A program made the translations under genes and the position numbers. Positions 25,953-35,171 of a DNA stretch of 47,469 bases are shown here, piece after piece. Source of the stretch: an uncultured Saprospiraceae bacterium (GTDB taxonomy: Bacteria > Bacteroidota > Bacteroidia > Chitinophagales > Saprospiraceae); contig CALDGQ010000012.1 in NCBI GenBank assembly GCA_937941765.1, positions 1-47,469 of the forward strand. The letters are read 5' to 3'. Positions within the stretch are counted from its first letter, which is position 1. Each line of letters begins with the position of its first letter. The notes under the pieces were generated by a model, which was not told where the DNA came from, did no database searches, and was given only the letters and a program-made list of their open reading frames with translations.

Positions 25953-27506
25953 ATGAACACACGTATCACCAAATCAGATTTTCAGGTCTATCGGAGTTGT
26001 AATGCCCACTTTTGGTATCGGAAGTATATGCCAGAGCAATTGGTAGTAAAAGAAATGAGTGATTTTGAGCAACAGCTAGCAGACCAAGGGAAAGTAGTGG
26101 AAGCCTATTTTTATAAATTATTTCCGCATAGTGTCGTGGTTGATTCGAGATTGGATCAAGCAGTAGAAGATACACAACAGTTATTTGATGTTGGAGAGCA
26201 ATCAGTTCAGCAAGCCGCCTTTTTTGCTGATGGATTATTTGCTCAATGTGATTTGGTGACGTTGAATGGAAACTATATTGACTTATATGAAATCAAGTCA
26301 AGTTCCAAATCTCAAGCAATGACCAGTGAACAAAATAGTTTCTTGACGACGAGAAAAGATCATTTGTGGGATGCTTTATTTCAAACTGAAGTGATCAAAA
26401 GAAGTGGTTATTCAATTCGCAAAGTTTTTTTGGTTGAATTAAATAAGGAATATGAAAAAGAAACGGAATTAGAAATACGGAATTTATTTGTTATAACAGA
26501 TATCACAGCCGAGTTAGAACCGCTGACGGAACAGTGTCAACAAGAAATCGAGTTTGCCCAAAAACAATTTGCCTCCAAAAAAGCGCCCACTACATGCGAC
26601 TGTGTATACAAATCTCGCAATCGTCAATGTGCTGCCTTTCCGATTATGCATCCGGAAATGTTAGGTTATACCGTTCACGAATTGGTAAGGATAGGAAGTA
26701 GTCCAAAGCGATTGGAAGCATTGGTGGATGAAGGAAATTTGCACATAAAAGACGTTCCTTTGGGGCTAGAATTACTACCTGCACATCGAGATCAAATTAC
26801 CGCTTTTCAAAATGAAGATCCGATTATTCGAGCGGAAGAATTATCTAGGTTTTTGGATCGATTGACTTATCCGATTTATTTTTTGGATTACGAAACCTAT
26901 GCTCCAGGAATTCCCGTTTTTGATGGAACACGTCCTTATCAACAAACGCCTTTTCAATATTCATTGCACATCCAACAAACACCGAATTCAAGATTGGAGC
27001 ACAAAGAATTTTTGCATACTGAAAATAGCAATCCTATTATTCCATTATGCCAACAACTACAAATGGATATTGGGAATACGGGGTCGATCCTTGTTTGGAA
27101 CAAAGGTTTTGAAGGTATGTGTAATCGAAGAATGGGGGAGAGTGCTCCTCAATTCAAAGATTTTTTAGAAAGTGTAAATGCCCGTTTCTTTGATTTGATG
27201 GAAGTTTTTTCCAAACGTTTTTACGTGCACAAATTGTTTAAAGGAAGTAGTAGTATCAAAAAAGTATTGCCTGTTTTAGTGCCAGAGTTATCGTATGCAA
27301 TGTTGGATATACAAGATGGTGGTACTGCTACAACGACTTGGGGAAAAATGATTTTTGAAATGCAAAATGCGGAGGAAATTCGAGAGACCAAATTTGCATT
27401 GTTAGAATACTGCAAGATGGATACATTGGCGATGGTTAAAATCTTGGAGAAGGTGATGGCGTTGCCTGGAGTGATGAGTATTGAAGAGCGGTTGCGTGGA
27501 AAATAA
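25953..27506 (+). CDS. DUF2779 protein with RecB/Cas4-like N-terminal nuclease region
   Basis: The 517-residue product begins with a Cas4/RecB-type region: a Cys near the start (DFQVYRSCNAHFWYRK, C16), an acidic catalytic stretch with AQCDLVTLNGNYIDLYEIKSSSK at about residues 91-113, and TTCDCVYKSRNRQC at about 213-226. Together the cysteines resemble the iron-sulfur set of such nucleases. The second half (about 300-517) is the DUF2779 domain, an RNase H-fold exonuclease-like domain with YFLDYETYAPGIPVF, LVWNKGFE and LLEYCKMDTLAMVK (DEDD-like acidic positions). It may process DNA or RNA in the cytoplasm; the substrate is unknown. It is a single gene with no Cas neighbours. Confidence 0.85.
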   Translation: MNTRITKSDFQVYRSCNAHFWYRKYMPEQLVVKEMSDFEQQLADQGKVVEAYFYKLFPHSVVVDSRLDQAVEDTQQLFDVGEQSVQQAAFFADGLFAQCDLVTLNGNYIDLYEIKSSSKSQAMTSEQNSFLTTRKDHLWDALFQTEVIKRSGYSIRKVFLVELNKEYEKETELEIRNLFVITDITAELEPLTEQCQQEIEFAQKQFASKKAPTTCDCVYKSRNRQCAAFPIMHPEMLGYTVHELVRIGSSPKRLEALVDEGNLHIKDVPLGLELLPAHRDQITAFQNEDPIIRAEELSRFLDRLTYPIYFLDYETYAPGIPVFDGTRPYQQTPFQYSLHIQQTPNSRLEHKEFLHTENSNPIIPLCQQLQMDIGNTGSILVWNKGFEGMCNRRMGESAPQFKDFLESVNARFFDLMEVFSKRFYVHKLFKGSSSIKKVLPVLVPELSYAMLDIQDGGTATTTWGKMIFEMQNAEEIRETKFALLEYCKMDTLAMVKILEKVMALPGVMSIEERLRGK

Positions 27507-27509
27507 GAA

Positions 27510-27539
27510 ATCCCGAACTTCCTTTCGAAAATTCGGGAT
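27510..27539. terminator. hairpin between convergent genes
   Basis: ATCCCGAA (27510-27517) pairs with TTCGGGAT (27532-27539). On the minus strand it is followed by TTTCTTATTTT. It lies 4 bp after the DUF2779 stop and 26 bp beyond the stop of the convergent secreted-protein gene, so it may serve both. Confidence 0.5.
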
Positions 27540-27564
27540 GCCTGAGGTATTTTAGGTTTAAAAT

Positions 27565-28218
27565 TTAATTTTTCTTTTTAACTTTTTTATGTGTCTTCAT
27601 ACTTCCTCGACTTCCAAGTTTTACACTAACCTTACTTTTTGGTTTTTTATCGTCAGTAGTGTCTTTGATACAAGGCAATACATTTTGTGGATCCCGAGAA
27701 ACAGCGATGCAGTCTAAAATTTCTGTAAATTCTGGATGTTTACTTTTTAACTTTTTCATTCTTTTTCTATAGTCAAAACTCATTTCAGGTATTGCGACTA
27801 GTTCACTATTTACATCATTTGAAATGTAACAAAATGCACCTTCCACCATTTCTCCTTTTTCTTTATAATCCTCTATCATATTCAGGTGACCATATCCATT
27901 TTCATAATAACATATTTCACCTTCATCAATTAGCATCACAGGAACATGATACTTTTCAGTAACCCGGTAAATATCTCCATCGATCGAAAATCCCCAAATA
28001 TTTTTAAATAATATTTTTTCTTTATCAGCACCTTTTCGTGCAACTAATCCCATTGAATTCGCACCACGCTTGATTTTTAAATAGGTTCCAATTAATTCTC
28101 CTTTTTTATTTTTATAATCCTCAAACGAATCGTAAATCGTCAATTGCGGTAATTGTGCATTTGATACAAAGTAGATCATAAATAATGGCAGAAATAAAAG
28201 ATATTTCAGATTTTTCAT
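27565..28218 (-). CDS. secreted protein of unknown function
   Basis: I place the start at the second Met (MKNLKYLLFLPLFMIYFVSNAQ), which begins a standard signal peptide; a 7-codon longer form starting at 28239 is possible. The mature part has YDSFEDYKNKKGELIGTYLKIKRG, a repeating strand pattern, and EGEICYYENGYGHLNM, then two Cys in ILDCIAVSRDPQNVLPC, and a basic tail (KSKVSVKLGSRGSMKTHKKVKKK). I recognise no family. The gene appears monocistronic. Confidence 0.65.
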   Translation of the reverse strand: MKNLKYLLFLPLFMIYFVSNAQLPQLTIYDSFEDYKNKKGELIGTYLKIKRGANSMGLVARKGADKEKILFKNIWGFSIDGDIYRVTEKYHVPVMLIDEGEICYYENGYGHLNMIEDYKEKGEMVEGAFCYISNDVNSELVAIPEMSFDYRKRMKKLKSKHPEFTEILDCIAVSRDPQNVLPCIKDTTDDKKPKSKVSVKLGSRGSMKTHKKVKKKN

Positions 28219-28408
28219 ATGTAATATTTTTGTTAGCAAATTAAACTAACCCTTTATAACATACAAGACAATTTTCTTACCATATTCAATTTTCCAATAA
28301 TCGTGGGTTTTTTTAACATTTTTTTAGCGAAAAATTGTGTTAAAATACTAACAATTTGATTGTTATAATTTTCTTTCTGCGGTTTAGCTTTGGGAGGTTT
28401 TTACATCC

Positions 28409-29413
28409 TTACTGCTTTACAAATTTTAAGCTAGCAGATTCATTTTCTGAATAACATAACAAATAATAAAAACCTTTTTCTAAAAGAGTTATATCTATTT
28501 CTTTTGATGGATTCAAGATTGTATGTTTTAGCTTGCCGTTTACATTATAAATGTCAATTTTATCTAGCTGGAAATTAGTTGTAATTGTCAAGGTTCCTTT
28601 AACTGGATTGGGAGCAATAGAAATATTGATGGGTTTTGTTTCAAGTTTTTGAATACTCGAAATAGTGCAATCAATATCTTCCAATTCAACATTACAATTG
28701 GATGCCGAGTATTCATTGTTAGAGGCTAGGCCGTAAGTAATATATTCAGTTGTGGTCATAAATAAATTGATAGATCCAGTTTCAAGATCAATCTCCCAAT
28801 AACGCTCAGAATCTGTTGCAACTATTCTGTTTTCATCGCAACTTATAAAATCATTAGCAATCCCTAAAAGCGAATAAATTTCGGGTGGGTAACAAAAAAT
28901 TGTTTTAAACGAGTTGGACTCAATATTGAACGCTTTTAAATCTTCTCCTGTTGGTATGATCAAGTTTCCTTTGTATAATGTCATATCACCTGGGGTAGAA
29001 ATACTCAATGCGGCTACATTTATTAACGTATCAGAAAGGATATCATATCTATATAATATTTTAGATAGATTATTCAAAGTATACAATTCATAATTATTAC
29101 TACAGACTAGGGAGGTATAATTATCTTGTGCAGGATTAAATACGGGCAAGTTTATAACAGAGTTTACACTTCCATCATTTAAATTTATTTCAACAATCTC
29201 GTCAGCTATTATTCCATAGTATTTATTATTTGGAGATATCGCAATATCTAAAATGGCAAAATCTGAAGTCACCTCTACAATGAGTTCAGAAAGTACGTCA
29301 TTTTCATCTAGTGTAACAATTTCATTGTAGGCTGTTGAAGCAAATATATTTTGAGCGGAAATTTCAACAACAAAAATCAATAAAAAAAATAGGGAAGAAG
29401 TTATATTTTTCAT
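28409..29413 (-). CDS. secreted beta-propeller-like protein with T9SS domain
   Basis: The 334-residue product has a signal peptide ending near SAQN, repeated WD/YncE-like strands (for example DLNDGSVNSVINLPVFN and SISTPGDMTLYKGNLIIPTGED) and a T9SS type A sorting domain from about 255 (SIAPNPVKGTLTITTNFQLDKIDIYNVNGK). It is probably exported to the cell surface. Ligand and role are unknown. It is followed downstream by nothing closely coupled, and the 700-residue propeller protein lies about 100 bp upstream. Confidence 0.75.
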   Translation of the reverse strand: MKNITSSLFFLLIFVVEISAQNIFASTAYNEIVTLDENDVLSELIVEVTSDFAILDIAISPNNKYYGIIADEIVEINLNDGSVNSVINLPVFNPAQDNYTSLVCSNNYELYTLNNLSKILYRYDILSDTLINVAALSISTPGDMTLYKGNLIIPTGEDLKAFNIESNSFKTIFCYPPEIYSLLGIANDFISCDENRIVATDSERYWEIDLETGSINLFMTTTEYITYGLASNNEYSASNCNVELEDIDCTISSIQKLETKPINISIAPNPVKGTLTITTNFQLDKIDIYNVNGKLKHTILNPSKEIDITLLEKGFYYLLCYSENESASLKFVKQ

Positions 29414-29519
29414 AGGTGAATATTTGGTTAAATGGTTATAAGGATTTATTTAACAGCTACCAACATTTTTACAAAGCATCTATTTTGTAATTGTTTTGTT
29501 GAAGTTTAAAATATCTTAA

Positions 29520-31622
29520 TTATAAAACAATCAATTTTTCAACAAATTCTCCTTTCTTCGTAGTTACTTTTACCAAGTAGACTCCAGATTTTAATGTAGA
29601 AGACCACACTTCTTTGGAAGAAATCTCGCTTAATAAAAGTGTTCCAGTTAAACTGTAAACATCGTACTTTTTTTCTATGGTATTATCACTTTGGACATGG
29701 AAGCGACCTTGTGTGGGATTTGGAAAAAGGGTGAATGGTAGCGCTGGACTCAATACCGATTGTGGTTCAGTAGCGGAGACGACCGCTAATTCCATTTGAC
29801 TTAATCCAATATCATGTTCTATCCATAAGTCATTTCCGACTCTTTTTAAACCATAGCATCTGTTGGAGAAAATATCAGTGTTTTCAATGTTATAATATGT
29901 GAAGTTTTCTGTATCCCAATAGACCAATCCATCATCGTAAGAAGCTATCCAAAAATTTCCAAATTCATCTATTAGAAATTCATTGAAACTTTGAAAATTA
30001 AATTCCAATGGGTATGAGGTCCAATCGATTCCATCATATTTGATTAAATTATTGAGACTTGAAAACCAAAGATCACCATTATTGTCTTCAACTATATGGC
30101 ACTTTCCACCTGTACTTATCTGAGTTATGTCAGTAGCATACTCCGTCCATTCTCCATTTCCAGTACTTACAAAAAAGACATCATCTATGCTGTTCGGAAA
30201 ATTAGAAAAGTCTTGGCCGAGCACCCAAATCATCCCTTGTGAAGAAATAAAGACTTCAGTAAGAGGAAAAGGGAAATCGATATCCACTGAATAAATGGTC
30301 CCCAAAGTATCGATATAACTTAGCGTGCTTTCTCCAATAAAATAGGTTTTACCATCAGGCGCAAAAGCGATATCAGAAATTGCGCTGTCCAAAATATCGA
30401 ATTCAGTTAATTCATCATTATTGATTTTCCAAATAGAATGACATTCATCTGAAGGATAAGCTAATGAGTATCCCCACAACTCACAGGTGAATGGATTCAT
30501 CTCTAGACTTTCTATTTTGCAATTTTCATCACTGAAATCTGGGTATAAAACGTCCCATTGATTTTCTTCAAATTTCTCAATAAAAGACTCGCTTGCTTTA
30601 AATAAAACGTCTTCGCAATCTACTTCAATATCAGAGACATCTCCTAAAAAAACAGTATTGTGAGCATATTGTTGGATTTCGTTACCTACATACCGATGGA
30701 TCATAGGTTCGTCAAGATGAGTACCGGAGAACCATGCCTCATTGTTGTCCCATTTTTGAAACTTCGTACGGTCATATTCATCCACAGGGAGGTTTGGAAA
30801 AATAGTATCAAAATCAACATGACCTAAAGTGTCGTTATCAATATATCCAAAGTCATCTAAATTAACAAAGCACACCCCATAGGAATCGTGTTCGAAAAAA
30901 GAACGAATCCGATAATGGGTTTTTACAATATGCCAGCCTTGTGCATCTATATAGGCTAGTTCTAGGTCTCCAGTAGATATAGGACGGACTGGCATCCACA
31001 ACCCATCGTTACTGTCAATATAAAATTCATCCAATTGCCAAACTTCATCTCCAGGATAGATTTCAAATGTAGACAGAATGTTATTTCCATCATATTTAAA
31101 TCCATCATCTATGGTAAGCACCCAAACATTTCCTTCAGAATCTAGATCTAAATATTTTATATTTTCAGGTAGCACTGCTGAATGCTCAGTCAAAATCATA
31201 TCCTTAATGGAATATACCTTTTCATGAAAATCCAAAAACCACAACTCATCATTATGAATTCTCAAATTTTTAGGCCTAATGAAATTGATGGTATCGGGTC
31301 CTTCAAATAATTCAAAATTGTCACCATCGTAATACATTAATCCATATGAACTTGCCACCCAAGCATCGCCATTACTCATGATTTCTATCTCTTGACAAAA
31401 ACCTTCGAACGTACTATTGGCAGGCATCAAAAGTTCTTCTTCTCCTGTATCCAAATCTATTATCAATAACCCAGCATTATTTGAAACGTAAGCTTTATTG
31501 TCATAGACTTCAACTTCTTTGACAGTTTCAACTGCTGCATAATTGTTCCAATCAGTTTGAGCACTACTGCTAATGGAGAAAAATAAAATTATTATAACAA
31601 TATAAGGCCTCATACCTTTCAT
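29520..31622 (-). CDS. secreted regulator-propeller protein with T9SS domain
   Basis: The 700-residue product has a signal peptide (IVIIILFFSISSSAQ), many propeller repeats like those in hybrid sensor kinases (LWFSSLNNLIKYDGIDW, FWIASYDDGLVYWD, NVWVLTIDDGFKYDG) and a T9SS type A domain from about 625 (LFPNPTQGRFHVQSDN...VKVTTKKGEFVEKLIVL). It has the sensor half but no membrane segment or kinase, so it is a secreted protein, probably at the cell surface. Its role, possibly binding a polysaccharide, is inference. Confidence 0.82.
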   Translation of the reverse strand: MKGMRPYIVIIILFFSISSSAQTDWNNYAAVETVKEVEVYDNKAYVSNNAGLLIIDLDTGEEELLMPANSTFEGFCQEIEIMSNGDAWVASSYGLMYYDGDNFELFEGPDTINFIRPKNLRIHNDELWFLDFHEKVYSIKDMILTEHSAVLPENIKYLDLDSEGNVWVLTIDDGFKYDGNNILSTFEIYPGDEVWQLDEFYIDSNDGLWMPVRPISTGDLELAYIDAQGWHIVKTHYRIRSFFEHDSYGVCFVNLDDFGYIDNDTLGHVDFDTIFPNLPVDEYDRTKFQKWDNNEAWFSGTHLDEPMIHRYVGNEIQQYAHNTVFLGDVSDIEVDCEDVLFKASESFIEKFEENQWDVLYPDFSDENCKIESLEMNPFTCELWGYSLAYPSDECHSIWKINNDELTEFDILDSAISDIAFAPDGKTYFIGESTLSYIDTLGTIYSVDIDFPFPLTEVFISSQGMIWVLGQDFSNFPNSIDDVFFVSTGNGEWTEYATDITQISTGGKCHIVEDNNGDLWFSSLNNLIKYDGIDWTSYPLEFNFQSFNEFLIDEFGNFWIASYDDGLVYWDTENFTYYNIENTDIFSNRCYGLKRVGNDLWIEHDIGLSQMELAVVSATEPQSVLSPALPFTLFPNPTQGRFHVQSDNTIEKKYDVYSLTGTLLLSEISSKEVWSSTLKSGVYLVKVTTKKGEFVEKLIVL

Positions 31623-31739
31623 TTTGATCTAAAAGTATTTATAGATTTTTAGCCAATGTGTGTTCCTAAATGGAGCATTGGTAAAGAAAGATAACAAATT
31701 TATTTCAGAGGATAGAAGTTCAGATTGGAAGTCGATGCT

Positions 31740-32438
31740 TTATTTCCTGTAAATTTTCCTTGGATAATCTGCAATTCGTACTTTTTCACTGTTTAATTCT
31801 TTCAAAGCATTCGTTGCTATCCAACGGGCAGTTTTATTATTTTGCTTTAAAATTTCTTCAGATACTACAATGGCTTTTGATTTTAAATCAATATTTCTTT
31901 TGCCAATGTTTCTCAAAGCCCAATTTACAGCCTTCTTAACATAAATCCTTTCATCCGTACATTCTCTTTTTATGATTGGAAAAAATTGTTCAAAAGTATC
32001 ATTGTGAGAAGTTTTGTCTGACATACAGTAAGCAGCGATGGTTGTAAATCCTGCTCTTTTTTCAAATTCTCTTGTCCGTTTTGTCCATTCAATTGATTTT
32101 GTAACAGCGTATTTACTTTTGGCAAATAATCCCATGCAGAATGAATCACATATTTCCCAATTCTCAAAAGTACGAGTCCATTTATCCATTAAACTTTCTG
32201 TTAGATTTTCTGGATTGAAGATTTTGCTGCAAAGTAATTTGGCTTCATAAATGTTTGAGTCAAAAAGTTCAATGGCTATTTTATCGTTTTTTGGAATTTG
32301 CTTGGCGAGCGCTTTCAACTCCTTGTGATAAATGCCTAATGCATTATTTGAGATGACACCAAATTTGGTTTGCTTAAATACAATTTTATTAGGATCTGCT
32401 TGCTCCTTCAATAGGTCAATAATCTCGTCAGTTGTCAT
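31740..32438 (-). CDS. DNA alkylation repair protein (AlkD-like HEAT repeats)
   Basis: The 232-residue product matches the HEAT-like repeat DNA glycosylase family: helical pairs throughout, FGVISNNALGIYHKELKALAKQI near residue 28, NWEICDSFCMGLF, SIEWTKRTREFEKRAGFTTIAAY and KKAVNWALRNIGKR near the end. These enzymes remove alkylated bases, such as 3-methyladenine or 7-methylguanine. The start overlaps the DUF1801 stop by one base (TAATG), so the two are translationally coupled. Confidence 0.85.
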   Translation of the reverse strand: MTTDEIIDLLKEQADPNKIVFKQTKFGVISNNALGIYHKELKALAKQIPKNDKIAIELFDSNIYEAKLLCSKIFNPENLTESLMDKWTRTFENWEICDSFCMGLFAKSKYAVTKSIEWTKRTREFEKRAGFTTIAAYCMSDKTSHNDTFEQFFPIIKRECTDERIYVKKAVNWALRNIGKRNIDLKSKAIVVSEEILKQNNKTARWIATNALKELNSEKVRIADYPRKIYRK

Positions 32439-32764
32439 TATTTACTGGAATTAATTTCAATTGCTTGGTTGATAAAATACATAATTACTTCTTCATCCAA
32501 TTTGTTTTTTTGAGGAAGTACTCTTATGGCTTTTCCTTTTCCAGTAAGTACTCCATTTTTATCTTTCATTTTTGCTCCCTTTAAAAATCCGAAATCTATT
32601 CCATAAGGCATCGTTCTCATGTGACAAATTCCTCCTTTTTCATTTGAGTAAGTTGTGATTCTTTCTTTTTTGGTTTCAACAATTCCCTCGTAAGCAAGTA
32701 ATAGCGCTCTGGCTTTGAGAAATAAGTCTTTATGTTCTGATTTTAAATCTTTGTCAAATTGCAT
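32438..32764 (-). CDS. DUF1801 domain protein
   Basis: The 108-residue product resembles the DUF1801/YdhG-like fold: a helix with HKDLFLKARALLLAYEGIVE, then CHMRTMPYGIDFGFLKGAKMKDKNGVLTGKGKAIRVLP, which is the conserved sheet region. Function is unknown, though the family often sits with small stress or transcription genes. It follows the VOC gene by 30 bp and overlaps the AlkD-like start. Confidence 0.75.
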   Translation of the reverse strand: MQFDKDLKSEHKDLFLKARALLLAYEGIVETKKERITTYSNEKGGICHMRTMPYGIDFGFLKGAKMKDKNGVLTGKGKAIRVLPQKNKLDEEVIMYFINQAIEINSSK

Positions 32765-32794
32765 TTTGTATTTTTTAGTTTTCCAAATCCGGTT

Positions 32795-33184
32795 TTAAAA
32801 TTTAAAATCCTTAATAGGAGAGGAGATATCGACTAATGTACCATCAGGATCTTTTAATAATAGTCGTCTTTGACCATAAAATGTATCCATTGGTTTGTTG
32901 ACTATTTCAAATTTTTCTGATTTCGCTATTGGTAATAAAGCATCCGCATTTTCAACTACAAAAGTTACATAAAATCCTTGAGGCTTATTTTGAAATTCCT
33001 TAGGAACGATCTCATTTGATCTGTCAATTATTCCGAGTTCAAGCTTTTTATCTTTTGAAATTAGATGAATAAACCAATCGCTTTCAAAATCAACATTGAA
33101 ATCAAATAGTTTAGTGTAGAAATTTTTAGATGCAGTTAAATTGTTAGAACAGATGTTGGTTAGTAATCGATTTAGTGTTGCCAT
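32795..33184 (-). CDS. VOC superfamily protein (glyoxalase/bleomycin-resistance-like)
   Basis: The 129-residue product has the paired beta-alpha-beta-beta-beta modules of the VOC fold: NICSNNLTASKNFYTKLFDFNVDFESDWF at the start, GFYVTFVVENADALLPIAKSEKF in the middle and RRLLLKDPDGTLVDISSPI at the end. The substrate and metal cannot be decided. It lies in a run of same-direction genes between the AraC-type regulator (27 bp upstream) and DUF1801 gene. Confidence 0.8.
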   Translation of the reverse strand: MATLNRLLTNICSNNLTASKNFYTKLFDFNVDFESDWFIHLISKDKKLELGIIDRSNEIVPKEFQNKPQGFYVTFVVENADALLPIAKSEKFEIVNKPMDTFYGQRRLLLKDPDGTLVDISSPIKDFKF

Positions 33185-33211
33185 ATTATTTTTGTTTTAA
33201 TTATTTATTAC

Positions 33212-34051
33212 TTATTGCTCTATTGGAATGAAAATTTCTGTTAGTAAATCTTCTGTTGGCGTTACTTCCTTGTTATTGATGTATTGCTCAAAAATAGGTT
33301 CTTCTCTTAAATTATAATTCCCCTTGATGATCCAATCTCTAAAGATGTGATTGTAAACAAAACCTAAATGCTGATAATCGCCCTTGTACAAAAAACATAA
33401 ATATTTTCCACCAAAAATAGTTTTGCTTGAAAATTCATTTGCATTTGTACTGTTTGGAATAGAGATGCAGGCATCATATCTCACCTTCTCACTTGGTGTA
33501 ATTTCTGGATCATCCCAATTAATGCCATAAAATTTTGATTCTCGATTTATAAGTTGATGCTTTTGAGCTTTTGTAAATAAGGTCTCCCAATTTGCTTTAG
33601 TGGTATGATCTCCGATGGTGCCTTTTGATTGTTGGAAAATCACCTGTATGTCATTTATAGTTTTGACCGTTTCAACTAATTGAAAATCGTTCTTATTATT
33701 TTTGGTTGTTGGTTCCATTATTAATTTTTTATGTTTTCGAATATAAGTTGGACTTACTCCAAACATTTTTTTTACTGCTTTGGTAAATGCAGAAGGGGTA
33801 TGATAACCAACTCGATACGCTATATCATTAATGGGGTGAGCAGAATAGCGCAACAATTTTATGGCAGTTTCTAGTCTAATGCGATTGATGTAGCTACCAA
33901 GTGGTTCATCTAACCAAGCTTTCATGATTCTATGAAAATGGAATTTAGATAAGTTAGCTATTTTGGCCAACTTATCTAATTCTGGCTTTTCACTTAGGTT
34001 CGCATCAATGTAGTTGATAACATTATGAATACTTTTTTGATAATTGATCAT
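33212..34051 (-). CDS. AraC family regulator with GyrI-like effector domain
   Basis: The 279-residue product begins with an AraC-type double HTH (residues about 5-105; LAKIANLSKFHFHRIMKAWLDEPLGSYINRIRLETAIKLL and IAYRVGYHTPSAFTKAVKKMFGVSP) and ends with a GyrI-like small-molecule binding domain (YDACISIPN, GGKYLCFLYKGDYQHLGFVY). This is the layout of Rob/SoxS-like and multidrug-responsive regulators with an effector domain. It overlaps the dehalogenase-like gene by 4 bp (ATGA) and may control this local cluster; that is inference. Confidence 0.88.
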   Translation of the reverse strand: MINYQKSIHNVINYIDANLSEKPELDKLAKIANLSKFHFHRIMKAWLDEPLGSYINRIRLETAIKLLRYSAHPINDIAYRVGYHTPSAFTKAVKKMFGVSPTYIRKHKKLIMEPTTKNNKNDFQLVETVKTINDIQVIFQQSKGTIGDHTTKANWETLFTKAQKHQLINRESKFYGINWDDPEITPSEKVRYDACISIPNSTNANEFSSKTIFGGKYLCFLYKGDYQHLGFVYNHIFRDWIIKGNYNLREEPIFEQYINNKEVTPTEDLLTEIFIPIEQ

Positions 34052-34947
34052 ACATTTATTTTTTCAAACCAATCTACAATGGCATTTCCTATTTCATTAG
34101 GCAAATCTTCTTGTAAATAATGCTTGCTATTTCCAACACAAAGGTCTGTCATTTTTGGAAATTCTTTACGCATGATAGGTATAAATTCCTTCCTAAATAA
34201 TGAGCCTGGTTTTGCCCACAAAATATGAACAGGAACATCCGTTTTCGACAACCATCGGTTGTAATTATTGATGATGGTTGCGTTTTCAATATTTTCACCT
34301 GCAATTGGTAATTCTCTTGGGAAAATGAGCATAGGTTTTCTAGCTGCTTTTTCTAAAAATGGTTTTCTATAATTATCCATTTCAATTTTTGATAATTTCC
34401 TTTTTGTCAAATAAGGCATTGCTTTTTCAATAAAAAAATTGTCTTCATAAATCACTTTTGGACCTTCGATAGGATCAAAGAATTTTTTAAACATACGTCT
34501 TGTTACCACAGGAATCGTTTCCCAACTTTCCCAAGGTCTTAAAATACCTTCCATCAAAACGACGCCTTTGATATTTGTTTCATTTTCCATCGCATACTTT
34601 AAGCCGACAAAACTTCCCCAATCATGCAAAACCAGTACTATGTTTTTTAAATTCAGTCGCTCGATGAATGCCTCAATATACTTACAATGATCAGACATTT
34701 TGTACGAAATATCAGGTTTCCCAGATTTTCCCATACCTACCAAGTCGACCGCGATTGCTCGATTGTCTTTGGATACAAATGGAATAATGTTTCGCCATAA
34801 ATAGGAAGAGGTGGGGTTGCCATGTAGAAATAGAAAGGTAGTTCCTTTTCCTTCATCAATGTAATGCAGATCCGTATCAAGGATTTCTACATATTTTGAT
34901 TGAAAAGGAAAGTCAGCTGAGATAGAATCATTTTTTTTGAATAACAT
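34048..34947 (-). CDS. haloalkane dehalogenase-like alpha/beta hydrolase
   Basis: The 299-residue product shows the haloalkane dehalogenase pattern: HGNPTSSYLWRNI (halide-stabilising N44), the nucleophile elbow LVLHDWGSFVGL with D109 and W110, EGILRPW with a candidate acid (Glu), and a catalytic His in NSKHYLQED near the C-terminus. The Asp-Glu-His arrangement resembles subfamily II (LinB/DhaA type). Other hydrolases of this group, including luciferase-like monooxygenases, share the motifs, so dehalogenation is likely but not certain. It is coupled to the AraC-type regulator downstream. Confidence 0.82.
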   Translation of the reverse strand: MLFKKNDSISADFPFQSKYVEILDTDLHYIDEGKGTTFLFLHGNPTSSYLWRNIIPFVSKDNRAIAVDLVGMGKSGKPDISYKMSDHCKYIEAFIERLNLKNIVLVLHDWGSFVGLKYAMENETNIKGVVLMEGILRPWESWETIPVVTRRMFKKFFDPIEGPKVIYEDNFFIEKAMPYLTKRKLSKIEMDNYRKPFLEKAARKPMLIFPRELPIAGENIENATIINNYNRWLSKTDVPVHILWAKPGSLFRKEFIPIMRKEFPKMTDLCVGNSKHYLQEDLPNEIGNAIVDWFEKINV

Positions 34948-35104
34948 AATTTTGATTTTAGATTTAGTGTTAATACAAATTTATGTCTCATTTGTGATGG
35001 ATAATGTTCCATTCTTGCTGATTTTAGTTTTTCTTACAAATAGTTATCATAGTGTTATATTGAAATCATGTTAAGGAAATCCAGCTAGACTTTGCTTGAA
35101 CGAA

Positions 35105-35141
35105 TTAAAAATGGCGATTAGAATTTAGTTCTAATCGCCAT
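35105..35141 (-). terminator. intrinsic terminator after HchA gene
   Basis: A perfect 13-bp stem (ATGGCGATTAGAA / TTCTAATCGCCAT, loop TTTAG on the plus strand) is followed on the minus strand by TTTTTAATT. It separates the HchA-nitroreductase block from the dehalogenase operon. Confidence 0.85.
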
Positions 35142-35171
35142 CGGTATTATTTAATTTTGCTTTTTATACTA

